A DNA stretch of 64,000 bases. Origin: Vibrio algicola. GTDB lineage: Bacteria > Pseudomonadota > Gammaproteobacteria > Enterobacterales > Vibrionaceae. Positions within the stretch are counted from its first letter, which is position 1, and the number at the start of each line of letters is the position of its first letter. The translations under genes and the position numbers were made by a program. Below are positions 10,364-19,316 of this stretch, piece after piece. Below the pieces are notes generated by a model. It worked only from the letters and a program-made list of their open reading frames with translations, made no database searches and was not told the DNA's origin. The DNA is taken from NCBI RefSeq assembly GCF_009601765.2, contig NZ_CP045699.1, forward strand, positions 1,860,001 to 1,924,000, written 5' to 3'.

Positions 10364-10843
10364 ATGGCAAAGAAAAAATCCAAAGTCGGTAGCAATACTA
10401 TCGCTCTCAACAAGCAAGCCCGACACGAATATTTCATCGATGATGAGATTGAAGTAGGCATGGAGCTGCAAGGTTGGGAAGTTAAATCTTTACGTCAGGG
10501 TAAAGCCAATATCGCAGAAAGCTATGTCTTCCTTCGCGATGGCGAGGCATTTCTGAGTGGCGCGTCAATCGTACCATTAAATCAAGCTTCTACCCATATT
10601 GTCGCTAACCCAACTCGCGTTCGTAAGCTATTGCTTAATCGTCGTGAATTAGACAACCTATTTGGTCGTGTAAATCGTGAAGGCATGACTCTCATTGCCC
10701 TATCGCTTTACTGGTCACAATCTTGGGTCAAAATGAAGATCGGTGTTGCTAAGGGTAAGAAATTACACGATAAGCGCGACGATCAGAAAAACCAAGATTG
10801 GCAACGCGATAAAGCTCGCATAATGAAGAGCAGCTTACGCTAG
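10364..10843 (+). CDS. smpB: SsrA-binding protein SmpB
   Basis: Binds tmRNA and brings it to stalled ribosomes for trans-translation. The 159-residue protein has the OB-fold core ([32 protein letters not shown]) and the conserved [12 protein letters not shown] region. Its basic C-terminal tail ([15 protein letters not shown]) enters the decoding centre. It is divergent from ratA and upstream of ssrA on the same strand. Its stop codon (10841-10843) is also the first three bases of a 19-bp tandem repeat array. Confidence 0.97.
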   Translation: MAKKKSKVGSNTIALNKQARHEYFIDDEIEVGMELQGWEVKSLRQGKANIAESYVFLRDGEAFLSGASIVPLNQASTHIVANPTRVRKLLLNRRELDNLFGRVNREGMTLIALSLYWSQSWVKMKIGVAKGKKLHDKRDDQKNQDWQRDKARIMKSSLR

Positions 10844-10973
10844 GTTTATGCGTTACCATTAAGTTTATGGATTACCGCTAAGTTTATGGATTACCGCTAA
10901 GTTTATGGATTACCGCTAAGTTTATGGATTACCGCTAAGTTTATGGATTACCGCTAAGTTTACGCATTACCGC
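10841..10973 (+). repeat. 19-bp tandem repeat array (7 units) between smpB and ssrA
   Basis: Seven head-to-tail units of 19 bp with consensus TAAGTTTATGGATTACCGC. Units 2-6 (10860-10954) are identical, and the first and last are diverged. The first unit starts at the smpB stop codon. No spacer lies between units, so it is a minisatellite-type array and not CRISPR. The units contain in-frame-looking TAA triplets after CGC, echoing the CGC-TAG end of smpB. The rest of the gap to ssrA holds only the tmRNA promoter. Confidence 0.95.
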
Positions 10974-11101
10974 TAAGTGGCGCAATATTAGCCACTTAGT
11001 CACCACGCTTTACTAACTAAACCACAAGTCACTAGACTCGAAAACGTTTTATGTTAGTATGCGCATTAAGTATTAAGAAACACCGCGTGAATAACGCACG
11101 T

Positions 11102-11131
11102 TTGACATTTTGATGAGTAGTTCAAAATACA
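11102..11131 (+). promoter_or_regulatory. Probable sigma-70 promoter of ssrA
   Basis: A perfect -35 TTGACA (11102-11107) lies 40 nt before the mature tmRNA 5' end. About 17 nt on is an A/T-rich -10 candidate (AAATAC, 11125-11130) that matches weakly. The location fits a precursor start around 11137-11140. Confidence 0.5.
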
Positions 11132-11146
11132 TCAAACAGAAAACTT

Positions 11147-11513
11147 GGGGCTGATTTAGGATTCGACGGGAATTTTGAAGTCTTAGGTGCATGTCGTGGG
11201 GCGGTTTGCCACGTAAAAAGCCGCAAAAAAATAGTCGCAAACGACGAAAACTACGCACTAGCAGCTTAATAACCTGCTGAGAGCCTTTCTGCCCTAGCTT
11301 CCGTTTGTAAGACGGGGAACAACAGAGAGTCAAACCCAAACGAACTCGTGTGGCGTCTCCAGCCTGAGAGACAAAGCATTAAAAATAATTCAGGATAGCC
11401 ATCAGCTAGCGTGTCGGTTCGCAGGTCGGTGGTGAAATTAAAGATCGACTAAACATGTAGTACCAACGATGAATCGTTTTCGGACGCGGGTTCAAATCCC
11501 GCCAGCTCCACCA
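11147..11513 (+). ncRNA. ssrA: Transfer-messenger RNA (tmRNA, SsrA)
   Basis: Rescues stalled ribosomes and tags the incomplete protein for proteolysis. The 367-nt RNA starts GGGGCTGATTTAGGATTCGA and ends in the tRNA-like T arm GGTTCAAATCCC, the acceptor GCCAGCTCCA and CCA at 11513. The tag reading frame starts at resume codon GCA 11237 and reads ANDENYALAA, then TAA TAA, identical to the E. coli encoded tag. Pseudoknot-rich segments follow the tag. smpB lies just upstream. ssrA is a classic island attachment locus, and an accessory island begins right after its terminator. Confidence 0.98.
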
Positions 11514-11520
11514 ATTCAAC

Positions 11521-11551
11521 AAAAAAGGCTATCTTCGGATAGCCTTTTTTT
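11521..11551 (+). terminator. tmRNA terminator
   Basis: AAAAAAGGCTATC, a TTCG loop, and GATAGCCTTTTTTT: a strong Rho-independent terminator 8 nt past the CCA end. It is still attached to ssrA, so any island insertion did not separate the gene from its terminator. Confidence 0.93.
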
Positions 11552-11641
11552 GTATGCGTTCATCTACTCTACTTCGACTTTCATTGTGAGGTATGTTCAA
11601 TTAAGATAAATCCTCATTAAACTAATTTATAGGCATTAATT

Positions 11642-12175
11642 ATGTTTGAGCGACTAATTAATTGGCACGAAACAAAACATGAAAATTTCAAGGGCCAAAA
11701 TCGACCTATTGATGATGAATCAAGCCTAGCTCTTCAACAACTAAGTTATCAGCTATTAAAACCAATTGAAGAGTCTTTTGGTGAAATTGACATAACTTAC
11801 GGCTTTACTTCATTTGAATTGTTAAAATATATTAAAAAATACAGTCCTGGAGATATGGCACCAGAACTAGACCAACATGCCGCTTTTGAATTAAATAGTC
11901 GAGGAACTAGGATATGTAAGCGTGATGGGGCAGCTTGCGATATTTATGTTGAAGGTTATAAGGAAAAAATGCACCTTATCGCACAATATGTCATTACCGA
12001 ATTACCATTTGATAGGCTTTATTATTATGGTAAAGATCGCCCTATTCACATAACCTTTGGACCAGATCATTCACGTTACCTGCATGTCAAAGAACGCGAC
12101 AGGTATGGTAAGCGGAATTTAGGTAAAGGTGCGAAAGGTGATAAAGCGATAGAGTTATTAAATATTTCAATTTGA
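11642..12175 (+). CDS. Hedgehog/DD-peptidase (M15)-like protein of unknown role in the phosphorothioation island
   Basis: I do not recognise a named gene. The 177-residue product has no signal peptide or membrane segment. It shows a pattern reminiscent of the peptidase M15 (Hedgehog/DD-peptidase) fold: YGFTSFELL (53-61), His79 in ELDQHAAFE, Asp100 in GAACDIYV, and His136 in RPIHITFG. These would correspond to the zinc ligands. The His79-Asp100 spacing is longer than in typical M15 enzymes, and the usual catalytic ExxH is not exact (Asp132 lies four residues before His136). Activity is therefore uncertain. A 24-nt gap and shared strand link it to the methyltransferase-like gene downstream. A+T-rich like the rest of the island. 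Confidence 0.6.
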   Translation: MFERLINWHETKHENFKGQNRPIDDESSLALQQLSYQLLKPIEESFGEIDITYGFTSFELLKYIKKYSPGDMAPELDQHAAFELNSRGTRICKRDGAACDIYVEGYKEKMHLIAQYVITELPFDRLYYYGKDRPIHITFGPDHSRYLHVKERDRYGKRNLGKGAKGDKAIELLNISI

Positions 12176-12199
12176 TTATTCAATAAATTAAGGGATCGT

Positions 12200-14239
12200 A
12201 TGGATGCGCAACTATTTGCAAATTTAGTGAAAGAAATATCATCAGGGAAGCAACTGCCCGATGCATTATATCTTCATAAAGATGCTTTTTCCGTTTTGCC
12301 TAAAACCTTAAAAGGCTTCATACCTGCCGTTGCACAAGCACTTAACATAGATGATAATGATTGGAATTTAGTTAAACTATTTAAAAAAGAATTCCGACTT
12401 TCATTATTACATTACCCTGATTTCTATACTGATTCTTACCCTCCCCTCAAACAAAGTTTGAATGTTGATCTGGCGAAGCTAACTCATAAAATTACTTTAT
12501 ATTCTGATTCAGAAAACCCTCCGATTTTACATCGTAAAGAAGCTATGATTTTAGCCGATAACCCGCATTACGATACTTTCTGCGAAATTACTAAAGAAGG
12601 TGAGAATGCAGGTTTATATGAAAATTCACGTCTCATTGGCTTTAAACGCTCATGGGAAAATATAATTACACGTCATGGCTACGAATTAGTTGATGGGAGA
12701 TTATTCAGAAGTTCAGCAGTCATTCAACCAGAAGATATCGGTATTGACAGACATAAAACGGCATTAGTGAGACATGAACTCTCCGCCCCAATGAAAACAT
12801 TAGCAAAATATGGTTATCTCGAAGGCTCATATTCTATTTTTGATTATGGTTGCGGTCGAGGCGATGATTTACGAGAATTAGAAGCTCACGGACTTGATGC
12901 TTTAGGTTGGGATCCAAAGTTTCAGCCTGATAATGAAAAAATCAACTCTGACATCATTAATTTAGGCTTTGTGCTTAACGTTATCGAAGACCAAGACGAA
13001 AGATTAGATGCATTACTGGGGGCATGGGAATTGACTGATAGGATACTTGTAGTTTCCGTGATGCTTGCTAACGAAAATTACATATCACAATTTAAGTCGT
13101 ATAAAGATGGTGTGATTACATCTAGAAATACCTTTCAAAAGTATTATGCACAATCAGAAATAAAAGCCTATATAGAAAGATGTCTACAAGAAAATGTCAT
13201 AGCAATAGCACCTGGTATATTTTATATATTTAAAGATAAACAATTAGAACAACACTTGTTACAAAATCGCCATAAACGCGCCTATAAATGGCAGTATCTT
13301 ACAGCACCAGAACCGGTAAACGAAGATCAAGCTCGTATTCTATTTGCGAAGCACCAGCAACTTTTTGAATCGTTTTGGCTTACTTGCTTAACACTAGGCC
13401 GCTGCCCTGCTAACAACGAATTTGCACAAACTGAAAAAATAAAAGAGGTTGTTGGCTCTAATAAAAAAGCACTGCAACTTGTTTTAAAGTGGTTTGAAGA
13501 AGACGAACTAAAAACTGCTGAAACCATGCGAAAAGAAGATTTACTCCTTTACTTTGCACTTGCCATGTTTGAAAAGCGTAAACCTTACACGCAACAGCCA
13601 GAAGACTTAAAACGTGATATAAAGGCATTTTTCGATACATACAAAATAGCGCAGCACCAAGCCACTGAGCTACTTTTTCAAATTGCTGACAGTGCTCTGA
13701 TTGAATCATTGTGCATTGAAGCCGAAAAACTACTACCCGCAGGTAAAATCGACTTTGAAAACGGGCAACCTCACGCGCTAACTCTCCATAAAGACTTTAT
13801 CACCTTATTGCCACTTGTACTTCGCGTATATATTGGAGCAGCCTTACAAATGTATGGTGAGCTTGATGATATTCAGCTTATTAAAATTCACATACATTCA
13901 GGTAAGGTAACACTGCTTGGTTACGAAGGGTTTTATGACTCCCCTCTACCGCAGCTCAAGGAGCGTGTTAAAATAAAAATGGCAGATCAAGATGTAGACT
14001 TTTTTGATTACATTATTGAGGAAAAACGCCCACTACTTCTCAATAAAATTGATTATATAGATGATACGTTTGACGACTACAAAAAACAAAAGGCGTTTAA
14101 TAAACGCCTTTTGAAAGATTTAATAAAAGTAGGTGGGCTGAATATATCTAAGCTTCAACTTGAAGCTCTTTTGCATGAAAAAAATGTAAAAATCAATAAA
14201 TATAAACTAATTAGATTACAAGCTAGTCAATTACTTTAG
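12200..14239 (+). CDS. DNA phosphorothioation-associated putative methyltransferase
   Basis: The 679-residue protein resembles the family called DNA phosphorothioation-associated putative methyltransferase. The methyl donor and target are unknown. A SAM-binding motif I is visible at residues 215-223 (DYGCGRGDD), followed by an acidic/GWDP strand end near 235-239 and NLGFVLNVIEDQDERLDAL, a class I methyltransferase pattern. Two flanking regions look like copies of one domain: residues ~20-112 (ALYLHKD, FYTDSYPPLKQ, PPILHRK) and ~522-615 (ALTLHKD, FYDSPLPQLKE, RPLLLNK). The gene follows the M15-like gene and ends convergently over sspE with a 9-bp overlap. Its role within Ssp systems is not established to my knowledge. 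Confidence 0.78.
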   Translation: MDAQLFANLVKEISSGKQLPDALYLHKDAFSVLPKTLKGFIPAVAQALNIDDNDWNLVKLFKKEFRLSLLHYPDFYTDSYPPLKQSLNVDLAKLTHKITLYSDSENPPILHRKEAMILADNPHYDTFCEITKEGENAGLYENSRLIGFKRSWENIITRHGYELVDGRLFRSSAVIQPEDIGIDRHKTALVRHELSAPMKTLAKYGYLEGSYSIFDYGCGRGDDLRELEAHGLDALGWDPKFQPDNEKINSDIINLGFVLNVIEDQDERLDALLGAWELTDRILVVSVMLANENYISQFKSYKDGVITSRNTFQKYYAQSEIKAYIERCLQENVIAIAPGIFYIFKDKQLEQHLLQNRHKRAYKWQYLTAPEPVNEDQARILFAKHQQLFESFWLTCLTLGRCPANNEFAQTEKIKEVVGSNKKALQLVLKWFEEDELKTAETMRKEDLLLYFALAMFEKRKPYTQQPEDLKRDIKAFFDTYKIAQHQATELLFQIADSALIESLCIEAEKLLPAGKIDFENGQPHALTLHKDFITLLPLVLRVYIGAALQMYGELDDIQLIKIHIHSGKVTLLGYEGFYDSPLPQLKERVKIKMADQDVDFFDYIIEEKRPLLLNKIDYIDDTFDDYKKQKAFNKRLLKDLIKVGGLNISKLQLEALLHEKNVKINKYKLIRLQASQLL

Positions 14240-16567
14240 CCAATGAATTACATTGTCCCAAACTAAACCATAAATATTCTCAGATCTTTTGTTTACAAAG
14301 TCGTTAGTCCAATCATCAGCTTGAGAGGCAGCTTCCACATGTGACATATATTTTGAACCTATCGCAATAGATTCTGTAGAAAACGATAGCTCTATAGACT
14401 TAGCTTTCGCTAAATCTATTAGTTCATTCCTTTTCTCCTCAGTTTTACAGCACAGAAGTGTCAAAATTAATTTCTTCTCTTCCCATGTTCTTTTCCCTAG
14501 AGAGCTATTTATATACTGAGGAAGTAAGAGTAGATTACCAATAACATGCTCACTACTAATCTCGGATAAGCAATCAGCCCAACCTTTCGGCTTTGACTGA
14601 GGATATATATGCTCTATTGTTTTAAAATATTCCCATTTTTCTGAGTTAAAATTAGGGGCTGAACCTGAAACGCCCTTTTCAACAAGTCCACTATATTTAC
14701 TCGAACATACAACATCATCACTCGCAATAAGAAGCATAAAACGTGTTAAAGCTTTATTGTTTTTAAACGTTTGAATGTTTTTTGCTCTAGAAATATAAGT
14801 ATCTCGGCAAATAGGTCCTTTAAATTTATCATTGAGCTTGAGATATAAAGCTTGTTGTAAGTCTTTTACACTTGGTAAATCAATAGTACCTTTATTCATC
14901 GAAAAACATATCGGTTTACATATCAAAGTGCCATCATGGGTATGACCATTTTTCATTAAGTCTCTATAAGCATTATCAATACCATCTGTACCGTGCCTTG
15001 TAGATCTCCATAAAACAAAAAACGCAGTTACAGCCTGAACAACACTGACAAATTTATTAAAGTCTTCCTCAGTCTGATTTGAGGAATTATATTCAGAAAA
15101 ATATCTTACAAAAATCCCTAAAGTGATACTGTGGTTAGCATCTCGCAACATCGCTAAACATAGCTCTAACTCTTTACTTTCAAACCCATTGAAACACTTT
15201 AAATTAGGAGAATCTTGTTTTTTTTCTGGCCAACATTGTTTTAAAAAAATAGATGTTTCATACATACTTTTTACAAAATCATGTTTGCTCATAACACTAT
15301 CTAAACTATCAAAAGCTTTGTTTAGAAATCGTCGTTGATCTGACAGATGCTTAGATAAGGAATCACCTTCTAAAGCTAACCTAAATGGTTTCAGCAGTCT
15401 GGTTGTTGCATTCTGTTTGTCTTCTGCTTTTTTATATTTATCTAAAGTTTCATCAATATAATTAATATAAGTTCTTTCTTGCGAATTTTCATAAGCTTTA
15501 ACTCCAACTAGGTCGATAACTTTGGGCTTAAATGTTTCAAATGCAGTTAATGGCTCACCTGTAGTATTTAAAGCCTCAAACATATCAAAAGCATAAGTTT
15601 CGTTGGTGGCAACCACGCTTGTAACAGCAACTCTATCTAGAAAAAAATTAACTAAAATAAATAAACGAATGATCTTATGAAACTTACTTCTCTCACCCTC
15701 AGAAATATCTTCAATTGATGCTAGTAAATTTTTTGGTATTATTTTATCTAAAAGACGAATTTGTATTTCATCATTAGAAAGAATGTCATCTATTGGGGGA
15801 AAACGATAAGTGTCATCGCCTCCTTTATTTATTATCAAATCTATTTTTTTACTTAGTGATTTAACATTATCAATAACTCTTTCATGTTTAGGTAAATTCT
15901 CATCTGAAATGTTTTTTGATAACTCATAGGTAAAAACTCCTTTCGGTTTGAACTGTTGTTCTGAATGGATATAAGTTAGAAAATCAAATAAATAACTGGC
16001 AATTGGAGAATCATATTGTGCTGTTTCAGAATCTGTTGACCATTGATCTGCATAAGATCTAGTTACTTTAGGGTAATAACGGAATTTTTCATCACTAGAG
16101 AAGCGATCAATTTCCAAAACTTGTCTTAAACGATTTAAGACTGGATTTACAGTATTTTGTATCCAAGAATTAAGTTCCTTAGATACTGAACTTATTTCAT
16201 ACTGCAATTCAACAAGCTTTTGATAATAACATGTAGCAAGCAAAGAAAGGGTTGTAAGTCTTTGCTGGCCGTCAATAACAGACATAACTTCTGATGGTAA
16301 CTCACCATGTATATATGGTTTTATAGTTTTATGGTCTGTATCCAAAATCGAAATTATAGTGCCTATAAAAGTAATAGCATCTTCATGCTCATACAAAGAA
16401 CATACACCACCACAAATATCTTCAAATAATCTAGCTATGTTGTTTTCATCCCATGAGTATTCTCTCTGATATGCTGGTATATAAAATCCAACTGTTCCTT
16501 TTGATAAAAATAATTCGAATACACTTTTTGGATCAGCTGTAAAAACTTTATCTAACTGGCTGGCCAT
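14231..16567 (-). CDS. sspE: Phosphorothioation-sensing restriction nuclease SspE-like (DUF262 + DUF1524)
   Basis: SspE is known as the effector that senses phosphorothioate on host DNA through a nucleotide-hydrolysing DUF262 domain and nicks invading DNA with a DUF1524 HNH-type domain. The 778-residue product has the DUF262 motifs IPAYQREYSW (30-39) and VIDGQQRLTTLS (98-109). Near the C-terminus it has IEHIYPQS (His653) followed by HVIGNLLLLP and INSSLGKRTWEEKK, the DUF1524 His/Asn arrangement. It is last in a leftward run after the PLD gene (23-nt gap) and converges on the methyltransferase gene. GmrSD type IV enzymes share both domains, but the neighbouring sspABCD makes SspE the better call. 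Confidence 0.85.
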   Translation of the reverse strand: MASQLDKVFTADPKSVFELFLSKGTVGFYIPAYQREYSWDENNIARLFEDICGGVCSLYEHEDAITFIGTIISILDTDHKTIKPYIHGELPSEVMSVIDGQQRLTTLSLLATCYYQKLVELQYEISSVSKELNSWIQNTVNPVLNRLRQVLEIDRFSSDEKFRYYPKVTRSYADQWSTDSETAQYDSPIASYLFDFLTYIHSEQQFKPKGVFTYELSKNISDENLPKHERVIDNVKSLSKKIDLIINKGGDDTYRFPPIDDILSNDEIQIRLLDKIIPKNLLASIEDISEGERSKFHKIIRLFILVNFFLDRVAVTSVVATNETYAFDMFEALNTTGEPLTAFETFKPKVIDLVGVKAYENSQERTYINYIDETLDKYKKAEDKQNATTRLLKPFRLALEGDSLSKHLSDQRRFLNKAFDSLDSVMSKHDFVKSMYETSIFLKQCWPEKKQDSPNLKCFNGFESKELELCLAMLRDANHSITLGIFVRYFSEYNSSNQTEEDFNKFVSVVQAVTAFFVLWRSTRHGTDGIDNAYRDLMKNGHTHDGTLICKPICFSMNKGTIDLPSVKDLQQALYLKLNDKFKGPICRDTYISRAKNIQTFKNNKALTRFMLLIASDDVVCSSKYSGLVEKGVSGSAPNFNSEKWEYFKTIEHIYPQSKPKGWADCLSEISSEHVIGNLLLLPQYINSSLGKRTWEEKKLILTLLCCKTEEKRNELIDLAKAKSIELSFSTESIAIGSKYMSHVEAASQADDWTNDFVNKRSENIYGLVWDNVIHWLK

Positions 16568-16590
16568 ATTCTTCCTTTACTAATTTATAA

Positions 16591-17508
16591 TTATAAAACT
16601 CTTAAAACTTCACTTCTTCTGCCTGGCATATAAACTTCTATTTCATCACTTGCATAGAGCTTAAGGTAAGAATATAAATGAGCATGGAGATCTTTAATTT
16701 CTTGTCTGTAAGGCGCGGGATCATCAGCTAAAGCATCATGCAACAACCTTGAGATTTGCCCAAAGCCTAAGTCTCTTTCTGATTGGTTTTCTGTAACTTT
16801 TGTTTTTAACCAACGGTATGCTTTTGTTTGTTTGAATAAAGTTGACGCTAATGTAAAATCATCTTTTGCATACTCAATTTGAGCAAAAGGTAATGATGGG
16901 TTGAGCTGGTATTCATCTAAAATAACGCCTGGTTTACCTAAGGGGAAGTCTGATACAAACAACTCTGATGTTTGTGGGAGTATCTCTTCAGGCCATATAG
17001 CAGGTAACTCCGTTTCATCTGCATAATCAAGTTGTTCTAAAAACGCCTGCATTTTATCAAGCGTATTTATACTTAACTCAGTTGCTGATTCAACAATTTT
17101 ATTAATGAATGCTTTGGATTGTTCGCAGGCATTTACTCTGCTACATGATTCTAAGTTGCCGTTATTAACTAAGGCTAACCCTTTACCCGTTAAATTAGCG
17201 CTACCATTAAAAATAGTGTCGTGATCAATTTGATAAATTTTTGCGTGCAGGTTTATTAGTGCTTTAACTTGGTAACCATTGTTAATACAATCTCGCAGTG
17301 CATTTAAGTCACTTGCACCCTTTGCAAAATCAATCGGTGTAAAACGACCTACCAATTGAACTTTAGGTTTGTTGTTAGAAGTTAATTGACCCAACCAGCG
17401 AGTCGCTGGTTGGGTCATAAAAGCAGATATGATAGTTAAATCATTGCAACTAGGTAATAACTCCTCAAGCTGAAGTGTCAGCTCAGTATTTGAGATTAAG
17501 CTCGACAT
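16591..17508 (-). CDS. PLD-family nuclease subunit of an SspFGH-type effector
   Basis: The 305-residue protein has a single phospholipase-D-type HxK motif: His88 and Lys90 in INLHAKIYQ, followed by NGSANLTGKG (101-110). Enzymes with one such motif usually dimerise to build a nuclease site. No signal peptide is present. Its ATG overlaps the stop of the upstream GHKL ATPase as TAATG, so it is translationally coupled to it. With the helicase and GHKL genes it forms the three-gene set that I match to SspFGH, reported to damage DNA lacking phosphorothioate. I do not remember which letter belongs to which protein, so no symbol is given. Confidence 0.75.
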   Translation of the reverse strand: MSSLISNTELTLQLEELLPSCNDLTIISAFMTQPATRWLGQLTSNNKPKVQLVGRFTPIDFAKGASDLNALRDCINNGYQVKALINLHAKIYQIDHDTIFNGSANLTGKGLALVNNGNLESCSRVNACEQSKAFINKIVESATELSINTLDKMQAFLEQLDYADETELPAIWPEEILPQTSELFVSDFPLGKPGVILDEYQLNPSLPFAQIEYAKDDFTLASTLFKQTKAYRWLKTKVTENQSERDLGFGQISRLLHDALADDPAPYRQEIKDLHAHLYSYLKLYASDEIEVYMPGRRSEVLRVL

Positions 17509-19316
17509 TAAAAATCATCCAACTCGTCATCTTCAGGGCCTTGCAGGAACTCACTAATGACTAAGCCCCACTCTCTACGAATAGTATTTAAATAGGCTAA
17601 ACGTCGTTCGTCTGTAGTTTCATTCATCACACGGGCAAAGCCTGCTATTGTGGTTTGCATTATTTCAAGCTCATCACCACCGAGTTTGCTTACAAGCTTT
17701 TGATAGAAAACATGATTTGTATTGAATAAAACTAATGTTAAGCCTTTACTAGTTGATACATCAAAAAATGCTTCTGAATCTCGTGCTACATCTTCGATTA
17801 AAAAACGATTACCAGTGAGAATGAGTCGCTCGGCCTTTTCTTCTGCTTCTTCATCACTCATTCCACCTGCTTTTTTAAGGTGATCAACAACATCTTCCTT
17901 CTTCAGCTGTTTTGGTGTTTCTTCTTTAGTTTTATGACCATGGGTTTCACGATGTGCGGAGCCTTGCGTTGCTTTAGATGCTGCACCTTCAGACACGGTT
18001 TTTGGCTCATCACCTTTTACGGCTTTTCCTTCAACATTTATTGTATCTAATGCTTTAGTTAAAGCTGATACATGTTTTTTAATTACTGCCACTACTTTAA
18101 GCACTTGAAGTAGTGAGTCAGAGTTTTCTTCTAAATCTCGTAAATATTCTTGCTCAGACTCAAACCCTGCTTGAGTAAAAATTGTTTTCATCTCGTAAGG
18201 AATTAAACGAATTGCATCTTGTTTGTTATTCGTTACACCAAAGACAGCATCAAGCGTTGGCGGAAATGACACTTCAATACCAATAAAGCGTCCTTTACTC
18301 TCTCTTAAAGCAGAAGTTAAGAATGAATCTCTTAAAACTAGCTCTCTATTAGCTCGAACTATTGAAACGCCTACATTTTTGCTACAATGTTTACCCCAAG
18401 TTGTACCACCTAATTTACCAACAGTGTCTTTTAAAATACGATTTGATATATTCTTTTTAACCATTGAGGTAGTAACGGTCACATCATCTCGTTTAGGCTC
18501 ACCGTTGACATCAATGTATTCAACAGAAATGACTTCTTCGTCCATCTTCTCAAAAAAAGCCTCATTCTTATAACTACCAGGTAATTCTGGTAGCGAAGTA
18601 TTCTTCTTAAGATACATCGGGTCATTAGCTTTAAAAGTTTCTTTATCGTAAACATCAAGTCTTTCGTCAGCTGATTTACGATAAGTAATGCTTTCTATTT
18701 TTATATTCTCATCGCTAATAAAATTACGATACATTCTTCCGACAAGATGTTCACAATGGCGATAAATAGATTTGCCCGTTTTCCAGCTTAAGCGATCAAG
18801 CTTAGACCAAATAATTAATGTGCCTGATTCCGGTTTTTTAGTAAAAAACGCTTTTTCGTACTTAACTGGTATAGCTTTTACTGTGGGCATTGGCACTTCT
18901 TCAAGCGCACCACTTTTCATCTCATCAACATCTAAGTAAGTATGGTAAGGTTCCCCACCAGCTTGCCAACTCCATACATCAACACGCTTACACTGTGAAA
19001 TGGATGAGTTTGGTAATCCCATTCCAAATTTCCCCATACCACCTGTATCTTTACGATGTGTACCGCCACCAAATTGCATAGCAACTCGGAGCGTCTCGAT
19101 ATCCATACCAACACCATTATCCCAAAGAGAAATTTCTGACACGGTATAATTTTTTCGGGCGCTTAATTGTTCTTCTATAAAGCCAACTTCTACGCGGTTG
19201 GCCGTTGCTTGCAGGCTATTATCAATAAGTTCAGCTAACGCGTAAGCAGTATTGTTATACCCATTATCTCTTAATGACTCAATAACGGTCTCAGCACTTA
19301 AAAATCGATTACTCAT
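17508..19316 (-). CDS. GHKL/MORC-like ATPase subunit of an SspFGH-type effector
   Basis: The 602-residue protein has an HSP90/MORC-type ATPase domain: N-box ALAELIDNSLQA (Glu29, Asp32, Asn33), DNGVGMD (66-72) and the glycine-rich lid GGMGKFGMGLPNSS (92-105). A charged Lys/Glu-rich linker (about 430-490) precedes a C-terminal domain ending in an acidic tail (GPEDDELDDF). The frame is open eight codons upstream. I chose the ATG at 19316 because it overlaps the helicase stop as TAATG, the same junction seen with the downstream PLD gene. Such ATPases act as DNA-dependent clamps or switches in several defence systems. Its exact role here is inferred from context. Confidence 0.75.
   Translation of the reverse strand: MSNRFLSAETVIESLRDNGYNNTAYALAELIDNSLQATANRVEVGFIEEQLSARKNYTVSEISLWDNGVGMDIETLRVAMQFGGGTHRKDTGGMGKFGMGLPNSSISQCKRVDVWSWQAGGEPYHTYLDVDEMKSGALEEVPMPTVKAIPVKYEKAFFTKKPESGTLIIWSKLDRLSWKTGKSIYRHCEHLVGRMYRNFISDENIKIESITYRKSADERLDVYDKETFKANDPMYLKKNTSLPELPGSYKNEAFFEKMDEEVISVEYIDVNGEPKRDDVTVTTSMVKKNISNRILKDTVGKLGGTTWGKHCSKNVGVSIVRANRELVLRDSFLTSALRESKGRFIGIEVSFPPTLDAVFGVTNNKQDAIRLIPYEMKTIFTQAGFESEQEYLRDLEENSDSLLQVLKVVAVIKKHVSALTKALDTINVEGKAVKGDEPKTVSEGAASKATQGSAHRETHGHKTKEETPKQLKKEDVVDHLKKAGGMSDEEAEEKAERLILTGNRFLIEDVARDSEAFFDVSTSKGLTLVLFNTNHVFYQKLVSKLGGDELEIMQTTIAGFARVMNETTDERRLAYLNTIRREWGLVISEFLQGPEDDELDDF

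Noticed and set aside
10841..10973. CRISPR-like array
   Set aside because: Units are directly adjacent without spacers, only 19 bp long, and no cas genes are present; it is a tandem repeat.
11073..11339. Open frame antisense to tmRNA
   Set aside because: Lies across the ssrA gene on the opposite strand; explained by the RNA gene.
14231..16567. Stand-alone GmrSD type IV restriction enzyme
   Set aside because: Domains are shared with GmrSD, but the adjacent complete sspABCD set makes SspE the more economical call.
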